From CALBJU01 sp965247125 (GTDB lineage Bacteria > Bacteroidota > Rhodothermia > Rhodothermales > UBA10348): DNA of 64,000 nucleotides. Positions 27,589 to 37,097 of this stretch are shown here, in pieces (within the stretch, counting starts at the first letter, position 1; every line of letters starts with the position of its first letter). A program made the translations under genes and the position numbers. Under the pieces are notes generated by a model. That model searched no databases. It was not told the origin of the DNA and saw nothing but the letters and a program-made list of their open reading frames with translations. The stretch lies in contig CBDFGO010000002.1 of assembly GCA_965247125.1 (NCBI GenBank), positions 1,302,001-1,366,000 on the forward strand. Direction: 5' to 3'.

Positions 27589-30500
27589 TTTCTCTCACCG
27601 GAATTGTGATCGTGAATTCTGCGCCACCTTCGTCGGACGTTCCGACTGTCATAGTTCCGTGGTGGACCTTTGTAATGATGTCATAGCTGAGGCTGAGGCC
27701 GAGTCCGGTGCCTTCGCCGGTCGCCTTCGTGGTGAAAAATGGCTCGAAGATCTTATCGCGGATGTCCTTCGGCACGCCCGCACCGTTGTCAGAAACGATG
27801 AGCTGGATGCCGTTCTTCGTTTTCGTCGTCCGAACTATCACAGCGGCGTTTTCGACCCCTTTCACTGCGTCGAACGCATTGTTGAAGAGATTCAGAAGCA
27901 CCCTGCCGAATTCCTGCGGCTGAATGGTCGCTTTCCCGATGTCTCCGTCCAGGTCTTTGTGGATGTCTGCCTGGAATCCGTGATCGCGCGCGCATTCCGT
28001 GCCACGCAAGGCCGGCGTACTCATCGATGTATTCGTTGAAGTCAACTTCTTCTTCAGTTGATACACCGCCTCGTGCGTGCTGCATCATCGATCGAACAAT
28101 GGAATCAGCGCGGTGCCCATGTTTCGCGATCTGGCCCGCATTGTCCTTCAGATCAGCCAGCAAGCTTTTCACTTCTTCCCGATCACCTTTAGAGACCGCG
28201 TCGGCGAGTTCATCCATCAACTCCGAGCTCACCTCCGCAAAGTTGTTCACGAAGTTGAGCGGATTTTTAATCTCGTGTGCGATTCCAGCGGTTAACGCGC
28301 CCAGGGAGGCCAATTTTTCCTGTTCGATAAGCTGCTGCTGCGTTGCCTGCAAATCAGTCAAGGCAACTTCTGTCCTTGCCTTTTCAGCTAGCAGCTCTTT
28401 GTAATCTTCATCTGCTTTCGTCAGATCATGGTAGCGCTTGTAGGCCAGGCCAAAAACCTTGGCAAAGCGCAAATAGACACTGATCTGCTCTTCAGCATAC
28501 GCCTCGTGTGAAAACGTATAAAGCCATCCATCGACGAACGGGAAGGTGGCAAACCCCTCTTTAGCTGCGGCTCCAGTTTTCATCCGATCCTTCCAATCCG
28601 GCAGAGGCATGGTATCAAAAACCGCGTGGTAATATTCAACCAGGTCTTCTCCCTCCAGCGGCGTGCTTTGATACTCTTCCTGTGCCTTCCATCCGTCGAA
28701 CGCTCGGCGGATAATTGGATGAACATCAATCGATTCATTCCCACGCACGAGGGTGGTAGTTCCATCTTCCTTTTTAGTAGCGGCGAGAAACTTGTATCGA
28801 CCGTCATCGAGCGGAAGAGAAATGCCAGAGCGAAGCGATTCGACTCCTAGAGTCGTCAGTTCGTCGAACATCAAAATCGACACATCACTAAGATCGTCTG
28901 GCTTCTGCATCGCCATTGCGCGACCTCGAACTCGCTCAAGGGATGCCTCGATTTTGGCTTCTCTGGCCTGAGCTTCGGCCTGTTCCAGATCCTGGAACCG
29001 CTTAAAGGCCAAGTTGAACGCTCCAGCAAATCGTGCAAGTATAGATTTGGATTCCTCCGTCGGAGTTCGCTGGCCGAAATATGAAAATCCCAGATTCCCC
29101 GCGTGAGTTTTAGCCTCAACAATAGTTAGGCCCTCTGCTTGCTGTACGAGCTGGTCATGCTGTTCCCTTGGTAAGAAGTCTCCCGCATTGCCGTTCCCGT
29201 AAAGGTGGTCGAGCAGTACCATTGCCCGACTTTTGTCAAACTCCCATACGTGAACTGGATCACCGGATGCCTTCCACGCATCTCGTTCCGACTCCAATGG
29301 ATCCCCTTTGATCAGATACCAGAACGGGAATGGTGCGACCTGGCCGTCCGGGGCGGTCATCGCCTTTACATGCCGTTCCCCTAATTCGCGGCCGTACCAG
29401 AAGAAGGCAATCTCGACACCGAGTGCTGTAAACTCCTCGTGCATTTTCCCTGCGATCTGCTGGAGTTGGAAAGAATCGTGCATTGCCATGGCCACTGCTC
29501 GAATTCGCTCAAGAGAGGCTTCAATCTGAGATTCGCGGGCCGCTTCTTCTGCTTCCTTGAGATCCTGAAAACGAGTATTCATCATCCGGATCACCGCGCC
29601 GAAACGTCGAAGAAGGCTCTCCATATTTTCGGGCAGTCGCTCCACACTGGCGATCTGTATCCAGCCGCTTCCAAGTTTTGCGCAGGAGACGTGAACCTCT
29701 GGCACAGATCTGATGCCATCTTTCAGCGATTGAGGGGCGTCCACCCACCCTTCTTGAGACAATAGGAGCTCATCATAGACGCGCTTGTCCTCCCCTCCGA
29801 ATGAGATATGGAAGAAATCCTCTTCACCTTTGAATGCTTCCAGAAATCGATCAAATATTGGATGGTCTACGCGTTTCGTAAAATAGCTGATGGGGGCAAT
29901 GTCCTGACCGAAGCCAGAAATCCAGAAGTCTGAGTCCCATGTACTGGTATCGTATTGAACGAGCACACTCATGTTGATGTCAAAACCGACCCTTCTCATT
30001 TCTTCAAACGCAATCCCCAGCACTTCTCCCCATTCTGCACTGTCCCGCATTCCCGCAGTACGTCCGCGCACACGTTCGAGGGAAAACTCTATTTGGGCCT
30101 CACGGGCCCCTTCTTCGGCCTCTTGCAGATCGAGAAAACGGCGGTAGGCCAGATCGAACACGTTCGCGCAGCGACGCAGTAGATCCCGTGATTTATCAGC
30201 CGGCGGCTCATACGTCACCATCACGAGAGATCCACCGGAGAAGTCGGCCATGGACCAAAATGCCCTGGTTGGAGCGTCTCCGTCTATCACCTTCTTGCTG
30301 ATCATCTCGAACACTTCTGGAGCATTCTTTTGCACCATCTCCATGAAGCCTTGGGCTTTGGCACCCTCATTCACGATGACATACTCAGATTCATCCGAAT
30401 GGTACATTGCGAGGGTCTCTTCGACGATTTCATAGCCAGTTTTCGGAAATCGTGACTTACCAGTGAGGATCTCGCCTTCATGTCCTGGAGGACGCATCGC

Positions 30501-33500
30501 CCCCCAGGATTCAAAAAACTCGGGATCGGTTTCGTAGAGGTGAATGGCGCATACTTCCAAATCTTTTTGTCCAAGAAGAGCCATTTGTGCTCGCAATTCG
30601 AGAGAGACGTCCATCAACTCCTCGGACGAATGCATCGCCATGGCGCGGCCTCGAACGCGTTCCAGAGCAGCTTCGATCTGAGCCTCGCGGGTCTGGGCTT
30701 CGGCTTTTTGCAGTTCATCTGCACGGTTCATGGCCATACTCAACACCGACGCCATTCTGGTCAGACAGGATTCGATGTCGTCGGGCGGTGTTTTCAGGAA
30801 CTGCAACGTCAACCAGCCACGATTAATTGCAGCTATACAGGTGTGCTCGAAATCAAAATTGCCTTTCTCGAACCACTGTCTTAGCTGCGCGCCAAATTTT
30901 GGTATGTAGTGTTCGAGGGATACGATACACAGATTGATCTCTTCTCTATCCATAATGATATCCCGATACGGCTCATCAGAATGGGCAATCTGCTGGAGCC
31001 AGGGATGCTTCGGATCGGCTAGCTTCGGATAGGTGATCCCGGCACTAGTAATCCGTTCTCGTTCCTCCGCAGGGACATCTGCAACATGCCATATCCGAAG
31101 GGTATGCTCATCTTCGTCCAGGATGACATTTGATTCCCAGACATCACCACCACTTAGCTCATTAACCTCGTGCTTGATGGCCACGATGATATCTATGAGC
31201 TCGATGGAGTCACGCATCGCCAGAGCTCGACCACGGACCCTTTCAAGTGCTGCCTCGATCTGTGCTTCGCGGGCCTGAGATTCAGCCACTTCCAGATCCT
31301 TGAACCGTTGATACGCGAGATCAAATACGTGGGCCGCTTTTCTGAGAACGTCCTCGGTGTCCCCCGAGGCAGGGGAGTGAGTTACCAGCAGCAATGACCC
31401 TCCCCTGAAATCAGCGAAATTCCAGAACTCAGATCTGTCGGTTTTCTTGATCCGGTCAACGAATCCTTCGCGCCGCTCGGCAATCATGGGCGCATGTTCG
31501 ATCATGACTTCCTGCCAAGCTTCCGCCTGCTCTTTGTTGAATTCAAGCGTGTACTCGGTTTGGTCAGACCTGTACAGGCTGATCATCTCAACTATTCGCG
31601 GTGTCGCGTCGACTGGAAACTGAATATTCGCCAGCACGATTTCGCCCTCTTCACCGGGTGGACGAACCGCAGCAATCGACTCAAACATGGATCCATCTTC
31701 GGGATACAGATGAACCACGCTCGCTTCAAGATCGAGTTGGCCAAGCGAATCAATTTGACGCCTGAGTTCGATCACAACATCCATGAGCTCTTCTGACGAG
31801 CGCATAGCCAAGGCACGACCCCGAATACGCTCCATAGCCGCTTCGGTCTGGGCCTCGCGTGCCTGGGCCTCGGCTAGCTGCAGATCTTCGAAACGGGTGT
31901 AAGCCAAGTCGAACGCAGCAGCCATTTTGGGAAGGATGTCCTTCACTTCATCGGGCGGTGCCTCCAGGAAATCCACACAAAGCTGGCCTTTCTCAAGAGG
32001 GAAAGTCGGAATCCACAATTCAGCAAGATTTCCACTTTCAATCAACTGCAAGAATCCATCGGCATAGACGGAATCAAAGTTTCGAACCCAGTTTTCAGCT
32101 CGCAATAGATCTTCGCGATCCAGATAAATGACTCTAAAGTCCTCCGAACTAAGTACCTCGTGAAACCAGTGTTCTTTGGACCAATCTGAGGGGTTGAATA
32201 CAAAGTCAATATGCATATCCACATGATCGACTTCCTCGAGCTTAGACATGTCCCAAACTCGAAACGTCCCTTCTTCCTGCTGTATGTATATGGTTGAGGC
32301 TGATACGGCACTCAGTCCCAGACCCAACAATTCCTCTCGCAGCGAAACAGCCACATCCAGTATCTCTTCCGATGTGTGCATCGCCAATGCTTTTGCACGC
32401 ACCCGTTCAACAGCAAGGCCGATTTGGGCTTCGCGGGTCTGAGCTTCAGCCGGTGTGAGGTCTTCGTAGCGCTGGTAGGCCAGATCAAAAGCTGACGCCA
32501 TCCGCGTTACAATAAGTTCGGCTTCAGGTGGGGGTTCTTCATCCGTATCGATGCTCAAGGTTCCTTTCGAGAGGGACGCACCGGCGGTCCAGAAATGCTC
32601 GAGATTACCCAACTCAATCTCCTTTTTGAGGTAATCACTTGCCGCGGGATCGTACTTCTTGAGATCCCTAACTAAACCGTTGAGACCCTTTTTATCCGTT
32701 TTCATCACGAAGTAATCGTCACCATTTCTCCAAGCAGCTGTGATTCTGGACGCGAGTTCGATGTCTCCCGGGGTGAACTGAAGAGCGAGTTGCATGAACG
32801 ACGCTTCGTCATTTTCCTCCAGCTTCGTCATATCCCACAGGCGCCCCGTTTTTTCATCTTCGATAAGGGTAATCGTAGCAGCAAAGGCTCCCGGTACTTC
32901 GAGGCCCAGAATCTCCTTTCGAAGTGTCACAACGGTTTTAAGCAGATCATCGGAACTGTGCATGGCCATGGCTTGCCCACGGACTCGTTCAACGGCAGCT
33001 TCGATCTGGGCCTCACGGGTCTGGGACTCGGCTTTTTCCAGGTCCAGGAAACGAGTGAGCACCAAATCGAATGCGCCAGCCAGTCGCGAGATGATTTGCT
33101 CAATTTCATCAGTCGGCTCCCGATCGAAGTCGAAGGACAACTGTCCCGCCTCCAGCGGAAACACAGCCACCCACGCCTCAGACACAGCCCCTGTGTCGAG
33201 CTGATCGTCCCAGGCTTCGGCATAATCTGGATCATACCGGGCCGCTTCTCTTGTCGCCAGTCTCATTGCTTCCTGATTGAGATGAAGGAGCGTGTATGAC
33301 TCGCTTTTAAGGACGTCGTGAATGTGAAGATCTGGATGGATATCGGCTGGGTCGTAAGAAAAACTCGCTGGCAATTCAGTCCATTCTTCCTCGTTCAGCC
33401 CGGCCATTTCTGTCACGTGATAGGTCCCGTCGGCCTGTCGGATATTGATAGTGCACGCCAGGACACCATCGAGACCAAGGCCCTTCATCTCATCCTTAAG

Positions 33501-33662
33501 ACCTGATACAACCGCGAGAATTTCTTGAGACTTGCGCATCGCCAGCGCTTTGGTCCGAACGCGCTCCACCGAGGCTTCGATTTGAAGCTCGCGTCTGGCC
33601 GCATCAAGCTCCGCCTGCAGCTTATCTATTGATCTGTCTAATTTGATCGTGTTTTCGGACAT
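27581..33662 (-). CDS. Giant histidine kinase with nine repeated sensor modules, frameshifted in the ATPase region (first gene of the operon)
   Basis: The restored protein is about 2027 residues, cytosolic by lack of signal or membrane segments. Nine modules of 190-197 residues recur, with linkers at about residues 20, 214, 411, 602, 797, 990, 1187, 1377 and 1566. Each linker has the shape REAQIEAALERVRGRAMAM, probably a signalling helix between GAF-like folds. The kinase core begins near 1770 with acceptor His1796 in AHEIKNPLNFVNNF. The frame breaks after WHGMRAR: the other frame carries on as DHGFQADI and contains the N, G1, F and G2 boxes. One more CG unit in the run at 27985-27993 would restore it. 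Unrepaired, the product lacks the ATPase domain. ATG at 33662 was chosen (the codon before it is TTG). It leads the operon, with its promoter probably in 33663-33800. Confidence 0.84.
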
Positions 33663-33740
33663 CAATTCTGGTGGGATTTGGCCCTATCATTAACAATACG
33701 ACATTTTCACCGCCACCGGCTCATTAAGCCCAATTTCGTC

Positions 33741-33763
33741 AAGGAGGTGTAATTGTCCTCCTT
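33741..33763 (+). promoter_or_regulatory. Strong Shine-Dalgarno sequence inside a short inverted repeat
   Basis: AAGGAGG at 33741-33747 is a full complement of the usual 16S anti-Shine-Dalgarno and sits 5 bases before TTG at 33753. Its exact complement CCTCCTT follows at 33757-33763 after a 9-base loop, so in mRNA the site could be closed in a hairpin. It may gate translation of the amidohydrolase, or of a short leader starting at TTG 33753. The pairing is seen; the role is inferred. Confidence 0.45.
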
Positions 33764-33800
33764 CCTGCTATCTTTTCGGCTCCCACACCCCACTGAAGAC

Positions 33801-35051
33801 ATGAAATATCGATTTTTGCTGCTATTGGCAGCTCTCGTACTCCCCACCAGCGCCCAAAATGCCGTGATCAGGGCTGGAACGGTGGTTCACACCGAAGACG
33901 GCTCCACTTCAACTGATCAGAAGATCACCGTTGTGGACGGTCGAATCACCGCGATCAGCGATTGGTCCGGCGGAGCAACCGATGACATAATTGATCTCTC
34001 TGACAGTTATGTCATGGCTGGGCTAATCGACGCACATGCGCACATGGCGCTTGAAGTTGACCCATCGAAAGACGGCGGCAATTACTATGTGACGGGGCTT
34101 CTCAATACCACGGCATACAGAGCGGTTCAAGGCGTCAGAAATGCGAAAGACATTATCGAAGCCGGATTCACGGCCATTCGAGACATCGGCAACAATGGGA
34201 ATTATGCTGATGTGGCCATAAAGCAGGGAATCGATGAAGGGCTCGTTCCTGGACCCCACATGGAAGTCTCCGGCCCTATCATCGCGCCGTTCGGAGCCCA
34301 GTTTCATCTTCAGCCAGAGAAACCCGGCCTTGGAAATCCAGAATACACTTTCGCCGACGGAGCAACCGAGATCATAAAAGCTATTCGCGAAAATCTTCAC
34401 TTCGGCGCGACCTTTATCAAGTTGGTTATTGACGATCAGCGCTACATCTATTCGGTTGACGAAATCCGCAGTGCCGTGCGGGAGGCTAAACGTGCAGGTA
34501 CCTATGTGGCCGCGCACTGCTGGACGGAGCAGGGCGCTCGAAACGCGATCGCCGCCGGAGTCCGATCGATAGAGCACGGGCCGAACATGCCCGACGAGGT
34601 GTTGCAGATGGCTAAAGATGCCGGCGTTTATTTGGTCGGCACCGAATTTACTCTTGAGGGGCTAGCCTGGGCAGATCCGACCGCGGACGTCTCAGCGTTT
34701 CAGCCCGAACACGACATGTTCGTCGACCGGCTCCGCCGTGCATATGCACTCGGAGTCAAGATCGTCTACGGTTCAGATGCGGTCTTTCGAAATGCCGAGC
34801 ACGGCCGGGGATATGAATCGCTCGATGTGCTCCACAGCTGGCGCGAAGCGGGCGTCTCGAACGCCGATCAACTCAAGGCAATGACCGTGACGGCTGCAGA
34901 GCTCATGGGGATGGGCGCGGACCGCGGCACTCTGGCAGCCGGAATGGCTGCCGATCTCGTCGCCATGCCGAGCAATCCACTCGACGACACCACCGCGTTG
35001 TACGGCATCAATTTCGTGATGAAAGATGGCCACCTGATGCGTCATCCTTAG
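33801..35051 (+). CDS. Exported amidohydrolase (imidazolonepropionase/Xaa-Pro dipeptidase-like)
   Basis: This 416-residue metal-dependent hydrolase starts with a signal peptide (MKYRFLLLLAALVLPTSAQ), so it should act in the periplasm. The amidohydrolase metal motif H-x-H is at His79/His81 in IDAHAHMALE; a likely carboxylated Lys lies in ATFIKLVIDD, and further ligands in AAHCW, SIEHG and VYGSDAVF follow in the expected order. The last residues return to the small beta domain. The family cleaves C-N bonds in dipeptides or cyclic amides; the substrate cannot be told. TTG at 33753 with a perfect ribosome-binding site would add 16 residues before the signal peptide, so ATG 33801 is preferred but not certain. 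It is divergent from the kinase operon. Confidence 0.87.
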   Translation: MKYRFLLLLAALVLPTSAQNAVIRAGTVVHTEDGSTSTDQKITVVDGRITAISDWSGGATDDIIDLSDSYVMAGLIDAHAHMALEVDPSKDGGNYYVTGLLNTTAYRAVQGVRNAKDIIEAGFTAIRDIGNNGNYADVAIKQGIDEGLVPGPHMEVSGPIIAPFGAQFHLQPEKPGLGNPEYTFADGATEIIKAIRENLHFGATFIKLVIDDQRYIYSVDEIRSAVREAKRAGTYVAAHCWTEQGARNAIAAGVRSIEHGPNMPDEVLQMAKDAGVYLVGTEFTLEGLAWADPTADVSAFQPEHDMFVDRLRRAYALGVKIVYGSDAVFRNAEHGRGYESLDVLHSWREAGVSNADQLKAMTVTAAELMGMGADRGTLAAGMAADLVAMPSNPLDDTTALYGINFVMKDGHLMRHP

Positions 35052-35116
35052 CGCTAGTTTCAGATCAGAGCGGGCGGCGCAACAACCCGCCAACGAGATG
35101 CGAACATGGCCATTTT

Positions 35117-35190
35117 CTAAACCAGTACGGACTGAGCGATTTGTTTTGTTGCGAAGCAAGAAAACGTAAGCGAAGGCTGCACTGGTTTAG
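35117..35190. repeat. 74-base imperfect palindrome between convergent genes
   Basis: The ends CTAAACCAGT (35117-35126) and ACTGGTTTAG (35181-35190) are exact complements. The centre is a second hairpin, TTTTGTTGC / GCAAGAAAA, around a GAA loop with one mismatch. Partial pairing between them could make one long hairpin. It lies in the 141-base space between the amidohydrolase and the TRAP genes. No T-run follows on either strand, so it is not a standard terminator; a REP- or MITE-like element, or a structured RNA, is possible. I did not notice a second copy in this window. Confidence 0.5.
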
Positions 35191-35192
35191 AC

Positions 35193-36512
35193 TCAATAAG
35201 CCCAGTTCACGAGCTCAGGCCAGATGATGATCAGCAACAAACCGATCGCCTGAATCGCGATGAACGGCACCGCTCCCTTGTATATCTGCCCCGTGGTGAT
35301 TTCGGGAGGCGCCACACCGCGGAGATAGAACAGCGCGAATCCGAACGGAGGTGTGAGGAAGGACATCTGCAGGTTCATGCCGAGCATGACGCCAAACCAC
35401 ACCAGGTCAATACCCAGAAAGGCTGCTGCCGGCACGAGCAGCGGGATCACGATGAACGCGATCTCGAAGAAGTCGATAAAGAAGCCCAGGATGAACACCG
35501 CCAGATTGGCGACTATCAGCAAGCCTATGACACCGCCGGGAAGATTGGTCAGGAGGTTTTCGATCCAGAGATCCCCGTTGAGTCCTCGAAAAACGAGGGC
35601 GAATGCCGTCGATCCGATGAGAAGGAACATGACCATGGCCGTCAATTGGGTCGTGTTATCCATCGTTTCGCGCAGCGCCTGCCAGGACAGACGCTTGTTG
35701 GCTGCTGCCAACCCGATGGCGCCCAGGGCGCCCAGTGCACCAGCTTCAGTCGGCGTCGCGATTCCAGCGAAGATGCTCCCGAGTACCAGTAGAATCAGGA
35801 CCAGCGGCGGCAGGAGGACCAGAAATACGCGTTTGACGAGTTCTTCGCGCGCAATGTCACGTGTTTCTGCAGGGAGTGCAGGCGCTTTTTCGGGCTGGAA
35901 ATAGGCTACGCCCGCGCAATAGAGCGCGTACATACCCGCAAGGACGATGCCCGGCACGAGAGCTCCCATAAACAGGTCACCGACCGAGATGCCCATCTGA
36001 TCGGCCAGGACAATCAATACCACACTGGGCGGAATAATCTGGCCCAGCGTTCCGGAGGCGGCAATTACCCCGGCCGACAACTCTTTCGAATAGCCATAGC
36101 GCATCATCACCGGAAGCGAGATCATACCCATGGCGACGACGCTGGCTCCTACTACACCGGTTGCGGCGGCCAACAGTGCGCCAACGAACACTACGGCCAG
36201 AGCCAGGCCGCCGCGAAGGGGGCCAAAAACCTGGCCCACCGTCGTCAATAGATCTTCGGCGAGCTTCGATTTTTCCAGCATCGTGCCCATGAAAATGAAA
36301 AAGGGAACGGCGAGCAGGACGAAATTCGCCATGATCCCGAATGTCCGGTCCGGCATCGCAAGGAGCAGCGGCCAGTCGAACATGCCCATTTCTACTCCGA
36401 TGAATGCAAACAAGAGCGCCGTTCCACCGAGTGCAAGCGCTACGGGAAAGCCACTAAAAATCAGGATGAGAGCTCCCACGAACATAAGCGGGGCCAGCCA
36501 GTCACCTTCCAT
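35193..36512 (-). CDS. dctM: TRAP transporter large permease subunit (DctM)
   Basis: This 439-residue inner-membrane protein is almost wholly hydrophobic with about 12 helices and has the DctM signatures IFMGTMLEKSKLAEDLL, ASGTLGQIIPPSVVLIVLAD and TPTEAGALGALGAI. It imports an organic solute, often a carboxylate or amino acid, using a sodium gradient. Start at ATG 36512 overlaps the small-permease stop by one base (TGATG), so the two subunits are coupled. The extracytoplasmic binding protein (DctP) that should give specificity is not in the window. The substrate therefore cannot be assigned. Confidence 0.95.
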   Translation of the reverse strand: MEGDWLAPLMFVGALILIFSGFPVALALGGTALLFAFIGVEMGMFDWPLLLAMPDRTFGIMANFVLLAVPFFIFMGTMLEKSKLAEDLLTTVGQVFGPLRGGLALAVVFVGALLAAATGVVGASVVAMGMISLPVMMRYGYSKELSAGVIAASGTLGQIIPPSVVLIVLADQMGISVGDLFMGALVPGIVLAGMYALYCAGVAYFQPEKAPALPAETRDIAREELVKRVFLVLLPPLVLILLVLGSIFAGIATPTEAGALGALGAIGLAAANKRLSWQALRETMDNTTQLTAMVMFLLIGSTAFALVFRGLNGDLWIENLLTNLPGGVIGLLIVANLAVFILGFFIDFFEIAFIVIPLLVPAAAFLGIDLVWFGVMLGMNLQMSFLTPPFGFALFYLRGVAPPEITTGQIYKGAVPFIAIQAIGLLLIIIWPELVNWAY

Positions 36513-37084
36513 CAGTCTTCCCCGCCAACTTCTTGGTGCTGCAAGTTCAATTCGGCATTTCCCGGTTCAAATCCCAGCACAATCGCGAGCTTCCGAATGA
36601 ACATCGAAACGCCCTGTACAAGCACTAACAGGAATCCTACGGGGATAGCCGTTTTGATCGGATAACGCGGAAGCCCTCCCGGATCAGGTGACACTTCCAG
36701 AACCTCCCAGGAATTCAGCACCGCAGGCCACGAGGCCCACAGCATCAGAATACAGAAGGGAAACAGGATCAAGACGGTGCCCAGCAGATCCACCCACGCC
36801 TTGCCCTTCTTGCTCAGCTTCGAGTAGAAGATGTCTACCCGCACGTGCGCATCGTGCTTCAGGGTGTAAGCGGCGCCCAGCAGAAACAGCAGGCTGAACA
36901 TGTACCACTGCAGCTCGAGGTAGATATTCGAGCTCAACGTCATACCAGTATACTTGTCCAGATAACGAACCAGCGCGTTGTACGCCCCGATGGCGACCAT
37001 GGAAAGGGTCAGCCAGTAGAGCCACTTGCCGATTCGATCCTGAAATCGATCGATCGCGTCCGCAATGTTGAGAAGCTTGAGCAT
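36512..37084 (-). CDS. dctQ: TRAP transporter small permease subunit (DctQ)
   Basis: This protein of 190 residues has four hydrophobic helices and the DctQ features EL-Q-W-Y in ELQWYMFSLLFLLGAAYTL, followed by DAHVRVDIFYSKLS and the late GLPRYPIKTAIPVGF. It is the membrane partner of DctM. ATG at 37084 was chosen: the longer frame to 37120 would overlap the rarA 3' end, and MLKLLNIADAIDRF is a natural N-terminus. It lies 13 bases after rarA, so the TRAP genes may be expressed from the rarA transcript as well as any promoter within that gene. Confidence 0.93.
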   Translation of the reverse strand: MLKLLNIADAIDRFQDRIGKWLYWLTLSMVAIGAYNALVRYLDKYTGMTLSSNIYLELQWYMFSLLFLLGAAYTLKHDAHVRVDIFYSKLSKKGKAWVDLLGTVLILFPFCILMLWASWPAVLNSWEVLEVSPDPGGLPRYPIKTAIPVGFLLVLVQGVSMFIRKLAIVLGFEPGNAELNLQHQEVGGED

Positions 37085-37097
37085 CGGGCGGAAGGTA

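Noticed and set aside
12797..33662. CRISPR or mobile element as an explanation for the repeated DNA in the kinase operon
   Set aside because: The repeats are coding modules with clear protein periodicity, and no transposase, integrase or direct-repeat/spacer pattern is present.
36560..36585. A tRNA T-arm-like string (GGTTCAAATCCC) on the plus strand
   Set aside because: It lies inside the coding region of the TRAP small permease and no acceptor, D or anticodon arms fit around it.
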